From: a virus
Virus record (IMG/VR): IMGVR_UViG_3300020215_000063
Coordinates: 1-48,338 of that record
Direction: 5' to 3' (one strand)
Length of the DNA stretch: 48,338 bases
Shown here: positions 32,939-38,822 of the stretch, piece by piece
How positions within the stretch are numbered: position 1 is the first letter of the stretch
How the letters are laid out: each line of letters opens with the position of its first letter
Translations under genes and position numbers: made by a program
Notes under the pieces: generated by a model
The model's database searches: none
What the model was told of the DNA's origin: nothing
The model's input: only the letters and a program-made list of their open reading frames with translations

Positions 32939-33030
32939 CCTTTCCCGGCTCCGCAGAGATGCCAGTGCCGGAAAGGAGCAACTACTGCGGGGGCGCGGTA
33001 GTCAACCCGGTGCGGGCGTGCCGGGTTTTT
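32939..33030 (+). ncRNA. Small RNA gene with three hairpins and terminator
   Basis: About 92 nt with its own promoter. Hairpin 1: CCTTTCcCGGC/GCCGGAAAGG, 10 bp with one bulge. Hairpin 2: ACTACTGCG-GGGG-CGCGGTAGT, 9 bp with a GGGG loop. Hairpin 3: AACCCGG/CCGGGTT followed by a T tract (33026-33030), a standard intrinsic terminator. No open frame. The purine run GGAAAGGAG is complementary to the C/T-rich leaders of many phage genes, but part of it is in stem 1. Function unknown. Confidence 0.65.
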
Positions 33031-33057
33031 GCTGTACACAAAAAGTAGGCGTATACT
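33029..33057 (+). promoter_or_regulatory. Promoter of the 33.1-kb gene
   Basis: -35 TTGCTG, 17-bp spacer, -10 TATACT. The -35 begins inside the terminator T tract of the small RNA. The -10 ends 7 nt before an in-frame ATT codon. Confidence 0.65.
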
Positions 33058-33064
33058 TCTCGCC

Positions 33065-33340
33065 ATTCCCGAGAACGCCCCCCTCTCGCGGCAGGAATGG
33101 ACAGAACAGATCCAGCGTGACTGGCCGGACCTGAAGATGGAAGTGCTCGACTACGTGATGTTCGCGGTGATGCACATGGTCACCCCGGAGATGGTCAAGG
33201 CGAAGGTACTCCAGGCGGAGGGGAAGTACGGCCCCCTCGACTTCTCGACGTGGAACCCGGGGACCGAAGCTCTGCAAGAAGTGATCGATCTGTTCGCGTA
33301 CTGTCACGCTTCCCGCTTCTCGGATGTCCCGAAAGCATAG
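33065..33340 (+). CDS. Hypothetical protein, start uncertain (possible leaderless ATT)
   Basis: 91 residues from the ATT: IPENAPLSRQEWTEQIQRDW, then helices (YVMFAVMHMVTPEMVKAKVL) and a C-terminal EALQEVIDLFAYCHASRFSD. The frame is open further upstream only through the promoter. The first ATG (MEVLDYV) would drop ~24 plausible residues. With the -10 box 7 nt away, a leaderless ATT start fits the genome's pattern but is unusual. Overlaps the next gene by 17 bp. Confidence 0.55.
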   Translation: MPENAPLSRQEWTEQIQRDWPDLKMEVLDYVMFAVMHMVTPEMVKAKVLQAEGKYGPLDFSTWNPGTEALQEVIDLFAYCHASRFSDVPKA

Positions 33341-34121
33341 CCCGTGGCTTGATGGTCTGATTTTCAGTGACGCGCACGGCGTCTACCTGGACCGGAAGGC
33401 TTATCGATGCTTCCTGGGGGCCGCTGAAGAGTTCCCGTGGGACTTCTGCATCGACAACGGCGACACCTGCGATTTTTCCCAGATCAGTAACCACGTCCGC
33501 AAGGTCGGGGCGTTCCAGCGGGAGTTCGCGGAGGAGTACTCCCTCTCGGAGGAGCTGCACGTCATCCGTACCGAAATCCTGGCCCCGCTCCGGAAGGCCC
33601 TGGGGAAGACTCCGATCACGATGCGGCTTGGGAACCACGACACCCGCTGGCTCTCGATTGCCGAAAACAACCCCACCGCCCTCGCCGAGCTGCTCAAGAA
33701 CATGCGAAAGCACAAGTCCCTCTACCTGGAGGATGCGTTGCAGCTCGACAAGTACGGGATCAAGCTCTCGTACAACGCCGTGGACGTGCTGTACGGCTCG
33801 TTCACCGTGATCCATGGGGTGAAGTGCTCCCCGGGCGTGGCGAAGGCCAACCTGATGCGGTATGGGTCAGGGACGAGCGGCCATACCCATCGGCTCAACT
33901 GTTGGACCCAGGTGATGCACGGGAAGATTCAGGGCTGGTGGGAGTCGGGATGCCTCCGAACAGTCAAGAACGTCGAGTACCTCCCGATGGGGGACCGCCC
34001 CGATTGGGCTCAGGGGTTCCTGACTTTAAAGATCAACAAGGACACGGGCGAGTTCTTCTGCCAGCCGCACTTCATCATCAACGGTCGCGCCGAGGTGCGG
34101 GGTCAGCTCCTGTCGGCGTAG
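33324..34121 (+). CDS. Calcineurin-like metallophosphoesterase
   Basis: 265 residues with the full metal-site motif set: D16xH18 (FSDAHG), GD at 46-47 (DNGDTCD), GNHD at 103-106, and GHTH near residue 187. The family cleaves phosphoester bonds in nucleotides, nucleic acids or proteins with two metals. Phage members often sit with recombination or replication genes, and here a RusA-like gene is convergent at the 3' end (19-bp overlap). Confidence 0.85.
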   Translation: MSRKHSPWLDGLIFSDAHGVYLDRKAYRCFLGAAEEFPWDFCIDNGDTCDFSQISNHVRKVGAFQREFAEEYSLSEELHVIRTEILAPLRKALGKTPITMRLGNHDTRWLSIAENNPTALAELLKNMRKHKSLYLEDALQLDKYGIKLSYNAVDVLYGSFTVIHGVKCSPGVAKANLMRYGSGTSGHTHRLNCWTQVMHGKIQGWWESGCLRTVKNVEYLPMGDRPDWAQGFLTLKINKDTGEFFCQPHFIINGRAEVRGQLLSA

Positions 34122-34462
34122 GTGATCGTCAGTTCCATGTGGGGCTCCTCGCCCTTCTCGCACTTCCGCTGGTCGGCCGTGACTTCGACCTGGCCGTACC
34201 CGTCGCCCGGGAACCAGCCCATCAGGACAAGGGCGTCGAGAAGCCACTTCAGGCCCGCGTAGACGTTGAGCGGGTCGATCACCCGCTTGGACACCCGAAC
34301 AACGTGGAGGGAGCCTTCCCGGGGCTCTCGGGGGCATCTGCCGATGCCGTACCCGACCGCCTCGTGCCAGGACTCCTTCTGCGACTGCTTCACGGTCCAG
34401 TGCTTCCCGTCGAGTTCGTTCTGGGAGAGGGTGACGCCGGGGAGGGAGAAGGAGTAGGTCAA
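34103..34462 (-). CDS. RusA-like Holliday-junction resolvase
   Basis: 119 residues with TTG start overlapping the upstream stop (TTGA). N-terminal SFSLPGVTLSQNELDGKHW, central IDPLNVYAGLKWLLDALVLMGW, and C-terminal VEVTADQRKCEKGEEPHMELTI match the RusA pattern, in which Asp residues after a D-x-x-N turn bind metal. RusA cuts recombination or replication junctions. The second Asp of the usual pair is replaced by PGDGYG spacing, so homology should be checked. Confidence 0.65.
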   Translation of the reverse strand: MTYSFSLPGVTLSQNELDGKHWTVKQSQKESWHEAVGYGIGRCPREPREGSLHVVRVSKRVIDPLNVYAGLKWLLDALVLMGWFPGDGYGQVEVTADQRKCEKGEEPHMELTITYADRS

Positions 34463-34587
34463 TCTTTGCGGGTACGTTTCCTGCGGAGGTTTTCGACGTT
34501 GCGGCACTGGGGACAGATGCCGTAGGTGTGACTCGCGTGCCGGAGCTGACAGCGGGGGCAGAGCTTCTTGGGTCTAACGATGCTCAT
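34459..34587 (-). CDS. Mini zinc-ribbon protein, copy 1
   Basis: 42 residues with two CxxC pairs: LCPRCQLRHASHTYGICPQCRN, then a basic tail (LRRKRTRKD). Clearly related to the next gene upstream. Coupled at both ends. Likely a zinc-dependent nucleic-acid-binding peptide. Confidence 0.65.
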   Translation of the reverse strand: MSIVRPKKLCPRCQLRHASHTYGICPQCRNVENLRRKRTRKD

Positions 34588-34733
34588 GGTTTCGAGGGGG
34601 ATCGTTTTGCACGGTACTCAGCTACCTGGCGGCACTGCCAGCATGTTCCGATGGTGTGGGACCGCCAGCGTAGCTCGCAGACGGGGCAGAGAACCTTTCG
34701 GGGCGTCAGGCGGACTTTGGGGGCGTGGGTCAT
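34584..34733 (-). CDS. Mini zinc-ribbon protein, copy 2
   Basis: 49 residues: LCPVCELRWRSHTIGTCWQCRQ and basic tail. Same Cys spacing and SHT-x-G core as copy 1, so the pair is a tandem duplication. ATGA overlap between the two copies. Confidence 0.65.
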   Translation of the reverse strand: MTHAPKVRLTPRKVLCPVCELRWRSHTIGTCWQCRQVAEYRAKRSPSKP

Positions 34734-35098
34734 ACGGGGTTATTGGAAATCCAGTTGTCGGCGAAGGCCAGGAACGCCTCGTCCTCGGGCCGCAGCTCGT
34801 ACCGGCCTTCGGAGACGGCCTGCATGACGTGCTCGCGGGCCAGGCGGAGGAAGAGGTGTCGCATCTCGGGGGAGTCCTTCTGGGGGCCTTTGTGGATGTC
34901 ACGCTGGAGCGGGCAGAAGTTGAAGACGGAGGAGAACATCTTCCGCTGCACGTCGTTCGGCCGGTACCCGTTCACGTATCCCCGGCCGAGGATGTGGTGG
35001 GCGTCGACGAACTGCCAGTGCAGGGTGATCCAGCACTTCGGCCGCTCTCCGTAGACGGCGTGGACATCCCGAGGGCGGAAGGCGGCGGGGTCACTCAT
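34730..35098 (-). CDS. HNH-like nuclease
   Basis: 122 residues. CWITLHWQFVDAHHILGRGYVNGYR, then FSSVFNFCPLQRDIHKG: a His-His pair, an Asn in the middle and a final His in HNH order. Start M (SDPAAF) chosen since it overlaps the upstream stop. Possibly a recombination endonuclease of the NinG/Rap sort, given the RusA-like neighbour. Confidence 0.65.
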   Translation of the reverse strand: MSDPAAFRPRDVHAVYGERPKCWITLHWQFVDAHHILGRGYVNGYRPNDVQRKMFSSVFNFCPLQRDIHKGPQKDSPEMRHLFLRLAREHVMQAVSEGRYELRPEDEAFLAFADNWISNNPV

Positions 35099-35405
35099 CG
35101 TATTCGGGGGCACAGCCGATTTGGATGGTCTCTTCTATTTCGTAATCACGGTAGAACGTCAGCCAACATCTCTTTCGCAATGCCTTGCTGCCTGATCCTG
35201 TCACTCTGAATGGGTTGCTTTCTGAGTACGTCATCCATCGATCCTGCGCATTCACTGGTTCCAGCCCCTCCCGGACGTAGGTGTAAAGGGCGGATGATTT
35301 CTCCCATACCCACGCACCGCCAAGAAACAAGCCAACGATGGCAAGGATGGTAATCGCCCAGAAAATTATGTGCTCGTACCATTTAAAATCGTCGTCTGTA
35401 CTCAT
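35091..35405 (-). CDS. Single-pass membrane protein, lower GC
   Basis: 104 residues: MSTDDDFKWYEHIIFWAITILAIVGLFLGGAWVW as anchor, then an outer domain with two Cys (GSGSKALRKRCWLTFYRDYE, IQIGCAPEYDE). Base composition is lower in GC than its neighbours, hinting at recent acquisition. Leader AACCCCTTCC. Confidence 0.6.
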   Translation of the reverse strand: MSTDDDFKWYEHIIFWAITILAIVGLFLGGAWVWEKSSALYTYVREGLEPVNAQDRWMTYSESNPFRVTGSGSKALRKRCWLTFYRDYEIEETIQIGCAPEYDE

Positions 35406-35584
35406 CGGAGAAATTGGAAGGGGTTAAGCAGCTTCCCGCACGCTCCCTGTACCTCGTCCGTCGAGTGCAGGAGGTGGAAGCCGAAGCGGGCGTGGACGGT
35501 GCAGTCGAACCAACGGCCGTAGAGGGTCAGCAGGAAGATCGCGACGAGAAGGATGCCGATGGCGGAGAGCTGCCAGTGCTTCAC
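35402..35584 (-). CDS. Small membrane protein
   Basis: 60 residues: MKHWQLSAIGILLVAIFLLTLYGRWFDC, a membrane anchor, then a short domain with two Cys. Coupled both sides (4-bp overlaps). Confidence 0.6.
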   Translation of the reverse strand: MKHWQLSAIGILLVAIFLLTLYGRWFDCTVHARFGFHLLHSTDEVQGACGKLLNPFQFLR

Positions 35585-35736
35585 TGTGTCAGGAGGGAAA
35601 GCTGCTTCTCCAGGGCGAGAGCGTAGTCACAGACCTTCACAATCGTCCGGTAGGGCTGGGCCGCCGTGGTCCCGAGGCCGTTGTTGAGTTTCCAGGCGGC
35701 GGAGGAGCGGATTTGGCGGAGGTCGTGGGGGGTCAT
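35581..35736 (-). CDS. Small helical protein
   Basis: 51 residues, MTPHDLRQIRSSAAWKLNNGLG, ending ALALEKQLSLLTQ. No family. In the same coupled run as the ribbon-helix-helix gene. Confidence 0.5.
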   Translation of the reverse strand: MTPHDLRQIRSSAAWKLNNGLGTTAAQPYRTIVKVCDYALALEKQLSLLTQ

Positions 35737-35876
35737 TCGAGATAGGAAAGATTGTCGAAGTAGTGGGCGACCTGGGCTGACAGGGTGCGACCGCGTTGCC
35801 GGGCCTTCCGCTGGGCCTCCTCCTTCTTCTTGGCGTTCCGGAAGCTGATGGTTGCTGTGACTCTTTGGCGTGGCAT
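35733..35876 (-). CDS. Ribbon-helix-helix (Arc-like) repressor
   Basis: 47 residues: a short strand (RVTATISFRN), helix (AKKKEEAQRKARQRG), turn and helix (RTLSAQVAHYFDNL), the Arc/MetJ layout. RHH dimers bind short inverted repeats through the strand. A divergent promoter pair with a perfect inverted repeat lies directly upstream, a natural operator. -10 ends 6 nt before the ATG, so the transcript appears leaderless. Confidence 0.75.
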   Translation of the reverse strand: MPRQRVTATISFRNAKKKEEAQRKARQRGRTLSAQVAHYFDNLSYLE

Positions 35877-35882
35877 GGCCGA

Positions 35883-35910
35883 AGAGTACACCTACCCTTC
35901 TCCCTGTCAA
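35883..35910 (-). promoter_or_regulatory. Promoter of RHH operon
   Basis: On the minus strand: -35 TTGACA, 16-bp spacer, -10 TACTCT. The -35 lies inside the left arm of the GTCAAC-N9-GTTGAC repeat. Confidence 0.65.
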
Positions 35911-35951
35911 CTCAAGATCGGTTGACGATGTGTGTTACCCAGTGCTACCAT
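35906..35951 (+). promoter_or_regulatory. Rightward promoter and shared RHH operator
   Basis: -35 TTGACG (35922-35927), 18-bp spacer, extended -10 TGCTACCAT (-10 at 35946-35951). The perfect inverted repeat GTCAAC (35906-35911) - 9 bp - GTTGAC (35921-35926) covers both divergent -35 boxes, so one bound repressor would shut both promoters. Confidence 0.65.
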
Positions 35952-35976
35952 GTTCACGTCACTTCCCCCCGCGCAC

Positions 35977-36273
35977 ATGACGCACACTCCCGGACCCTGG
36001 ACCCTCGGCCCGACGATCAGAGACGAGAATGGCTTCGTTGGCAGGAACGTCTACGGCCAACACAACGGACAAGACCGATTCGTGTGCAACGTTTCGACAC
36101 ATGAGCACAAGGGAGAAGAGGATCAGGGCGTCGCCAACGCCCGCCTGATGGCCGCCGCTCCGACGATGCTCGCCGCTCTCAAGTTCTCCCTGGAGTGCCC
36201 GGACGAAGAAGAGGCCATGCGTGTCGTCCAGGCCGCCATAGCCCAAGCCGAAGGTTCCCCCCTCGCCGCATGA
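35977..36273 (+). CDS. Phage early protein of MxHTPGPW type
   Basis: 98 residues beginning MTHTPGPWTLGPTIRDENGF, a start shared by many small phage proteins of unknown role, with a helical end (ARLMAAAPTMLAALKFSLE). Start chosen for that motif and for the C/T leader CACTTCCCCCCGCGCAC. First gene of the rightward run controlled by the RHH switch. Confidence 0.7.
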   Translation: MTHTPGPWTLGPTIRDENGFVGRNVYGQHNGQDRFVCNVSTHEHKGEEDQGVANARLMAAAPTMLAALKFSLECPDEEEAMRVVQAAIAQAEGSPLAA

Positions 36274-36350
36274 TGGTCCTCAAGATCCCCTCCTTCGTTG
36301 CCGCCCTCCTGATCGGGTTCCTGCTCTATCAGGTGGCCCAGATCGCGTAG
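36270..36350 (+). CDS. 26-residue membrane peptide
   Basis: MMVLKIPSFVAALLIGFLLYQVAQIA; ATG overlaps the previous TGA. Single membrane helix. Confidence 0.5.
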   Translation: MMVLKIPSFVAALLIGFLLYQVAQIA

Positions 36351-36395
36351 AGAGTTCGCAGACCTTTGTCAGCATCGGCCCGAAGGATCGATCCC

Positions 36396-36532
36396 GGCGG
36401 TGTGGCGGAATAGGTAGACGCTAGTCTCCAAAGGCCACGGTTACGAGGCCTGGGCCTGAAAAACCCCGGCTATGCGGGGTGACAACTTGGGATCAAGGAG
36501 TCGCTATCCTCCCACAACTCCCCGCCACCGTC
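36396..36532 (+). pseudogene. tRNA-Leu-like 5' half with distant acceptor partner
   Basis: GGCGGTG-TG-GCGGAATAGGTAGACGC (36396-36421) matches the 5' half of class II tRNA-Leu, with the D stem GCG/CGC and the AGG and TAGACGC D-arm features. No anticodon stem, anticodon or T arm follows. CACCGTC at 36526-36532 could pair with the acceptor (one G-U). The insert contains CCCC-GGCTATG-GGGG and GGCC/GGCC hairpins. Could be a decayed or interrupted tRNA, or a tRNA-mimic. Confidence 0.35.
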
Positions 36533-36569
36533 CGGATCGGTCCTTTGGAATCACTCCCTTTGGCGATTC

Positions 36570-36589
36570 AAGCCCCTTCCTGGGGGCTT
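36570..36589. terminator. Hairpin before the 36.6-kb promoter
   Basis: AAGCCCC/GGGGCTT, 7 bp with a 6-base loop, no T tract. It overlaps the -35 of the next promoter and may insulate it. Confidence 0.5.
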
Positions 36590-36616
36590 GCGCATTAGTT
36601 GACATTCTGCTACAAT
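36588..36616 (+). promoter_or_regulatory. Promoter with extended -10
   Basis: -35 TTGCGC, 17-bp spacer, -10 TACAAT preceded by TGC (extended -10). GTTGAC, the RHH half-site, sits in the spacer (36598-36603). Confidence 0.65.
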
Positions 36617-36650
36617 TGTTACAGTTTCATATCCAATACCCACCTCCAAT

Positions 36651-36896
36651 ATGTTCCGCTCCGTTTCCCTCTCCCCGTCCCGCGAAACGTTCCGTTTCCC
36701 GGTCCAGTCTTTCGCTTTCATGCTTCTATCGCTGGTCCTTCTCTCGTACACCGTCCGCTTGGCCTACCTCGGCTACGAGGACTACCGAGCCCAGAAGCTC
36801 CGCAACTGCATCGCCGCTCACTCTATGAACCCCATGAGCAACGGTATGACGAGAGACGAGATCCGTTTCGCCTGCGTCAAAGGCCTCGGCTTCTAA
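36651..36896 (+). CDS. Small membrane protein
   Basis: 81 residues: basic start (FRSVSLSPSRETFRFP), one membrane segment (FAFMLLSLVLLSYTVRLAYLG), then a polar domain ending RFACVKGLGF. Leader ends CCCACCTCCAAT. Confidence 0.6.
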   Translation: MFRSVSLSPSRETFRFPVQSFAFMLLSLVLLSYTVRLAYLGYEDYRAQKLRNCIAAHSMNPMSNGMTRDEIRFACVKGLGF

Positions 36897-36915
36897 TCCC
36901 TTCCGCCCCCCAACA

Positions 36916-37548
36916 ATGAAAACCAATACGAAAGCCAAGCTGTTCGACCTTACCTGGAAGTCCGGCGTTGCCGTCGGCCTCTCCCTGGCGACTCTTCACC
37001 TCTCCCTGGCTCCTCTGGCCGAGCGGGTCGTCCGGCTCGACCGGGCACTGTTCCCGACCGTCCAGGCCCAAGGAGCCCCCCTGTCTGCTGTCCTGTTCCC
37101 CTGGACGCTCCCAAAACGAACGGTGAAGCTCCCGAAGCCTGTTCCGAAGCCGACCGGCAAGGGCTGCACCCGCGACTACAAAGCCATTCACGCCCTGGAC
37201 TGCTCGGAACTCGTCGCCCTGCTCAAGCAAGCCGGGTTTGAGGGTCCGGCCCTTCGCACCGCCTACGCCGTCGCCCGTGCCGAGTCCTCCGGACGTCCGA
37301 AAGCCTTCAACGGCAACACCCGCACCGGGGATCAGTCCTACGGGGTGTTCCAGGTGAACATGCTCAACCGGCTCGGTCCCGCCCGCCGAAAGCAGTTCGG
37401 CCTGAAGTCGAACGACGAACTGTATGATCCCCTCGTGAACGCCAAAGCAGCCTTTCAGATCTCCTCCGGTGGCAAGAACTGGCGTCCGTGGGGAGCACAC
37501 TCGAATGGCTCGTACCGGAAGTTCCTGTCTGAATTTGACACCCTCTGA
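36916..37548 (+). CDS. Lysozyme-like / transglycosylase enzyme
   Basis: 210 residues. N-terminal anchor or signal (SGVAVGLSLATLHLSLAPLA), a Pro/Lys linker (residues 65-82), and a lysozyme-fold domain: AYAVARAESSGRPKAF with likely catalytic E123, then TGDQSYGVFQVNM and WRPWGAHSNGSYR. The domain cuts glycan strands. Its place in the early/rightward block and its N-terminal membrane segment argue against a simple endolysin; a signal-anchor endolysin or secreted wall enzyme are options. Confidence 0.8.
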   Translation: MKTNTKAKLFDLTWKSGVAVGLSLATLHLSLAPLAERVVRLDRALFPTVQAQGAPLSAVLFPWTLPKRTVKLPKPVPKPTGKGCTRDYKAIHALDCSELVALLKQAGFEGPALRTAYAVARAESSGRPKAFNGNTRTGDQSYGVFQVNMLNRLGPARRKQFGLKSNDELYDPLVNAKAAFQISSGGKNWRPWGAHSNGSYRKFLSEFDTL

Positions 37549-37563
37549 CTTCTCTGCTTTAAT
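37535..37563 (+). promoter_or_regulatory. Promoter of secreted-protein gene
   Basis: -35 TTGACA, 17-bp spacer, -10 TTTAAT, inside the end of the lysozyme gene. The best match to the sigma70 consensus in the window. Confidence 0.75.
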
Positions 37564-37599
37564 CCCCTACTTCGCGTTTTACCCCTCCCCCTCTCTCCC

Positions 37600-37896
37600 A
37601 TGAAGCGTCTTCTCGCTTCCCTCCTCTCCGCCGCCACGCTCGCGGCTCCTCTCGCTGCCAGTGCAGCCCCCGCCCGCCTGGGCAACACTCTGGTCCCCGC
37701 CCGCTTCTGCGAGGGCGTCCGGTTCGATGACCAGAAGTACGGCCCCTTCATCGAGGCCTACGCCCTGGACCTGAAGGTCGCGGCCCTGATGAACGATCCC
37801 GTCATCCGCGAGGCTGTCCGCCGCGCGAACGCCGAGAAGTGGTCCGGCCAGGTCCGTGCTGGTCAGAAGGCCAAGTGCGGCAAAGCATCGTTCTGA
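37600..37896 (+). CDS. Small secreted protein
   Basis: 98 residues. Signal peptide MKRLLASLLSAATLAAPLAASAAPA with ASA cleavage site, then a ~75-residue domain with two Cys (FCEGVRFDDQKYGPF, KAKCGKASF). Own promoter and own terminator, so it is an independently expressed unit, in style like a prophage moron gene. Leader TTTTACCCCTCCCCCTCTCTCCC. Function unknown. Confidence 0.7.
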   Translation: MKRLLASLLSAATLAAPLAASAAPARLGNTLVPARFCEGVRFDDQKYGPFIEAYALDLKVAALMNDPVIREAVRRANAEKWSGQVRAGQKAKCGKASF

Positions 37897-37913
37897 GCAA
37901 GCCAAGGAAGGCC

Positions 37914-37950
37914 AAGGCCCCGACCCCCAAGAGAGTCGCGGGCCTTTTTT
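37914..37950 (+). terminator. Intrinsic terminator
   Basis: AAGGCCC-CGAC paired with GTCG-c-GGGCCTT, followed by six T. Strong stem, 11 bp with one bulge. Confidence 0.85.
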
Positions 37951-37968
37951 CGTGGGGGCTTGCGTTGC

Positions 37969-38415
37969 TCAGAACGTTTCTTGTCGATGGAACTCGCCTC
38001 GAAGCAACCTTGCTGCCGCCTCGTATGCGGCCTTAGCGTCTTCGCGCCTTCCAAAAATCCCGAGGTACTTGGACTTCCCTCCGTGTCGGATCACAGCTCG
38101 CCACTTCCGATTCGCCGACTCCCATTTTGTACCTGTCCATTTCCCCTTGCGTCTGTTCCAGGCATTTTCCGAGGGCGTACAAAGCCGCAAGTTCCTTGAG
38201 CGGTTGTCCTTTTTGTCGCCGTTTCTGTGGTCCACGTAGAACGGCTCGCAGGGCTCCATTATCATGCGATGGAGATAAACCGTTTTCCCATCCGGCCCCC
38301 GTCTGCATACATATCCCGTCACTTTGTTCTCGGCCCATCCAAACTCCTTCGCCCACCAGTAGTCCTCGTCATCGACGATTGTCGTTCCACCGTTGAGCAA
38401 GTAGATGGTTGCCAT
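37969..38415 (-). CDS. HNH endonuclease with AP2-like domain, copy 2
   Basis: 148 residues from MATIYLLNGG. HNH block: YLHRMIMEPCEPFYVDHRNGDKKDNRSRNLRLCT, and AP2-like SANRKWRAVIRHGGKSKYLGIF with REDAKAAYEAAARLL. Shares the order and motif spacing of the 32.1-kb copy. An upstream start (20 residues longer) is open but overlaps an opposing promoter. Probably a mobile homing gene inserted between terminator and promoter. Confidence 0.85.
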   Translation of the reverse strand: MATIYLLNGGTTIVDDEDYWWAKEFGWAENKVTGYVCRRGPDGKTVYLHRMIMEPCEPFYVDHRNGDKKDNRSRNLRLCTPSENAWNRRKGKWTGTKWESANRKWRAVIRHGGKSKYLGIFGRREDAKAAYEAAARLLRGEFHRQETF

Positions 38416-38432
38416 CGCCCGCATGATGCCCC

Positions 38433-38461
38433 TTGCGTACCGTGTTCGCAACCTGTACTTT
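38433..38461 (+). promoter_or_regulatory. Promoter, leaderless gene
   Basis: -35 TTGCGT, 17-bp spacer, -10 TACTTT. The -10 ends 7 nt before the ATG of the next gene. Confidence 0.65.
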
Positions 38462-38468
38462 TCTCGCC

Positions 38469-38663
38469 ATGTCACACACCCCGATTCCCCAGTGGGCCAA
38501 AGCCCGCAAGATGAGCCGTAGGAAAGCTGAGTACATAGCCAAAAACTACCCGGAATACGTGGTCCTCAAACCGAAAAAGATAGTCCGCACCGTCTTCGTG
38601 AAATGTCTAGACGACTCAGCCCCGATTGAGTTGCGCGGAAAGGACGCAGAGAGTAGTCTGTAG
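38469..38663 (+). CDS. Small basic protein
   Basis: 64 residues: MSHTPIPQWAKARKMSRRKAEYIAKNYPEYVV, then beta strands (KKIVRTVFVKCLDDSAPIELRG). Start fixed by the promoter 7 nt upstream. Possibly nucleic-acid binding by charge. Confidence 0.6.
   Translation: MSHTPIPQWAKARKMSRRKAEYIAKNYPEYVVLKPKKIVRTVFVKCLDDSAPIELRGKDAESSL
38631..38659 (+). promoter_or_regulatory. Promoter of 38.7-kb operon
   Basis: -35 TTGCGC, 17-bp spacer, -10 TAGTCT, inside the end of the previous gene. Leads into the leader ACATTCCCCCATCCAC. Confidence 0.6.
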
Positions 38664-38679
38664 ACATTCCCCCATCCAC

Positions 38680-38802
38680 ATGGACCGCGAAGCACAACAA
38701 CTCGCAGAACTCCGGGAGTTCATGGAAGAGAACCCGGACGAGATGGCGACTCGCGAAGAGATGTACGACGAGCAGGACGCGAATTACGATAGCCAGCTTT
38801 GA
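38680..38802 (+). CDS. Small acidic peptide
   Basis: 40 residues, strongly acidic and helical: MDREAQQLAELREFMEENPD, ending DEQDANYDSQL. Such acidic phage peptides often inhibit host nucleic-acid enzymes, but nothing specific is visible. Confidence 0.55.
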   Translation: MDREAQQLAELREFMEENPDEMATREEMYDEQDANYDSQL

Positions 38803-38822
38803 TATTCCTTCCCCCTCTACCC

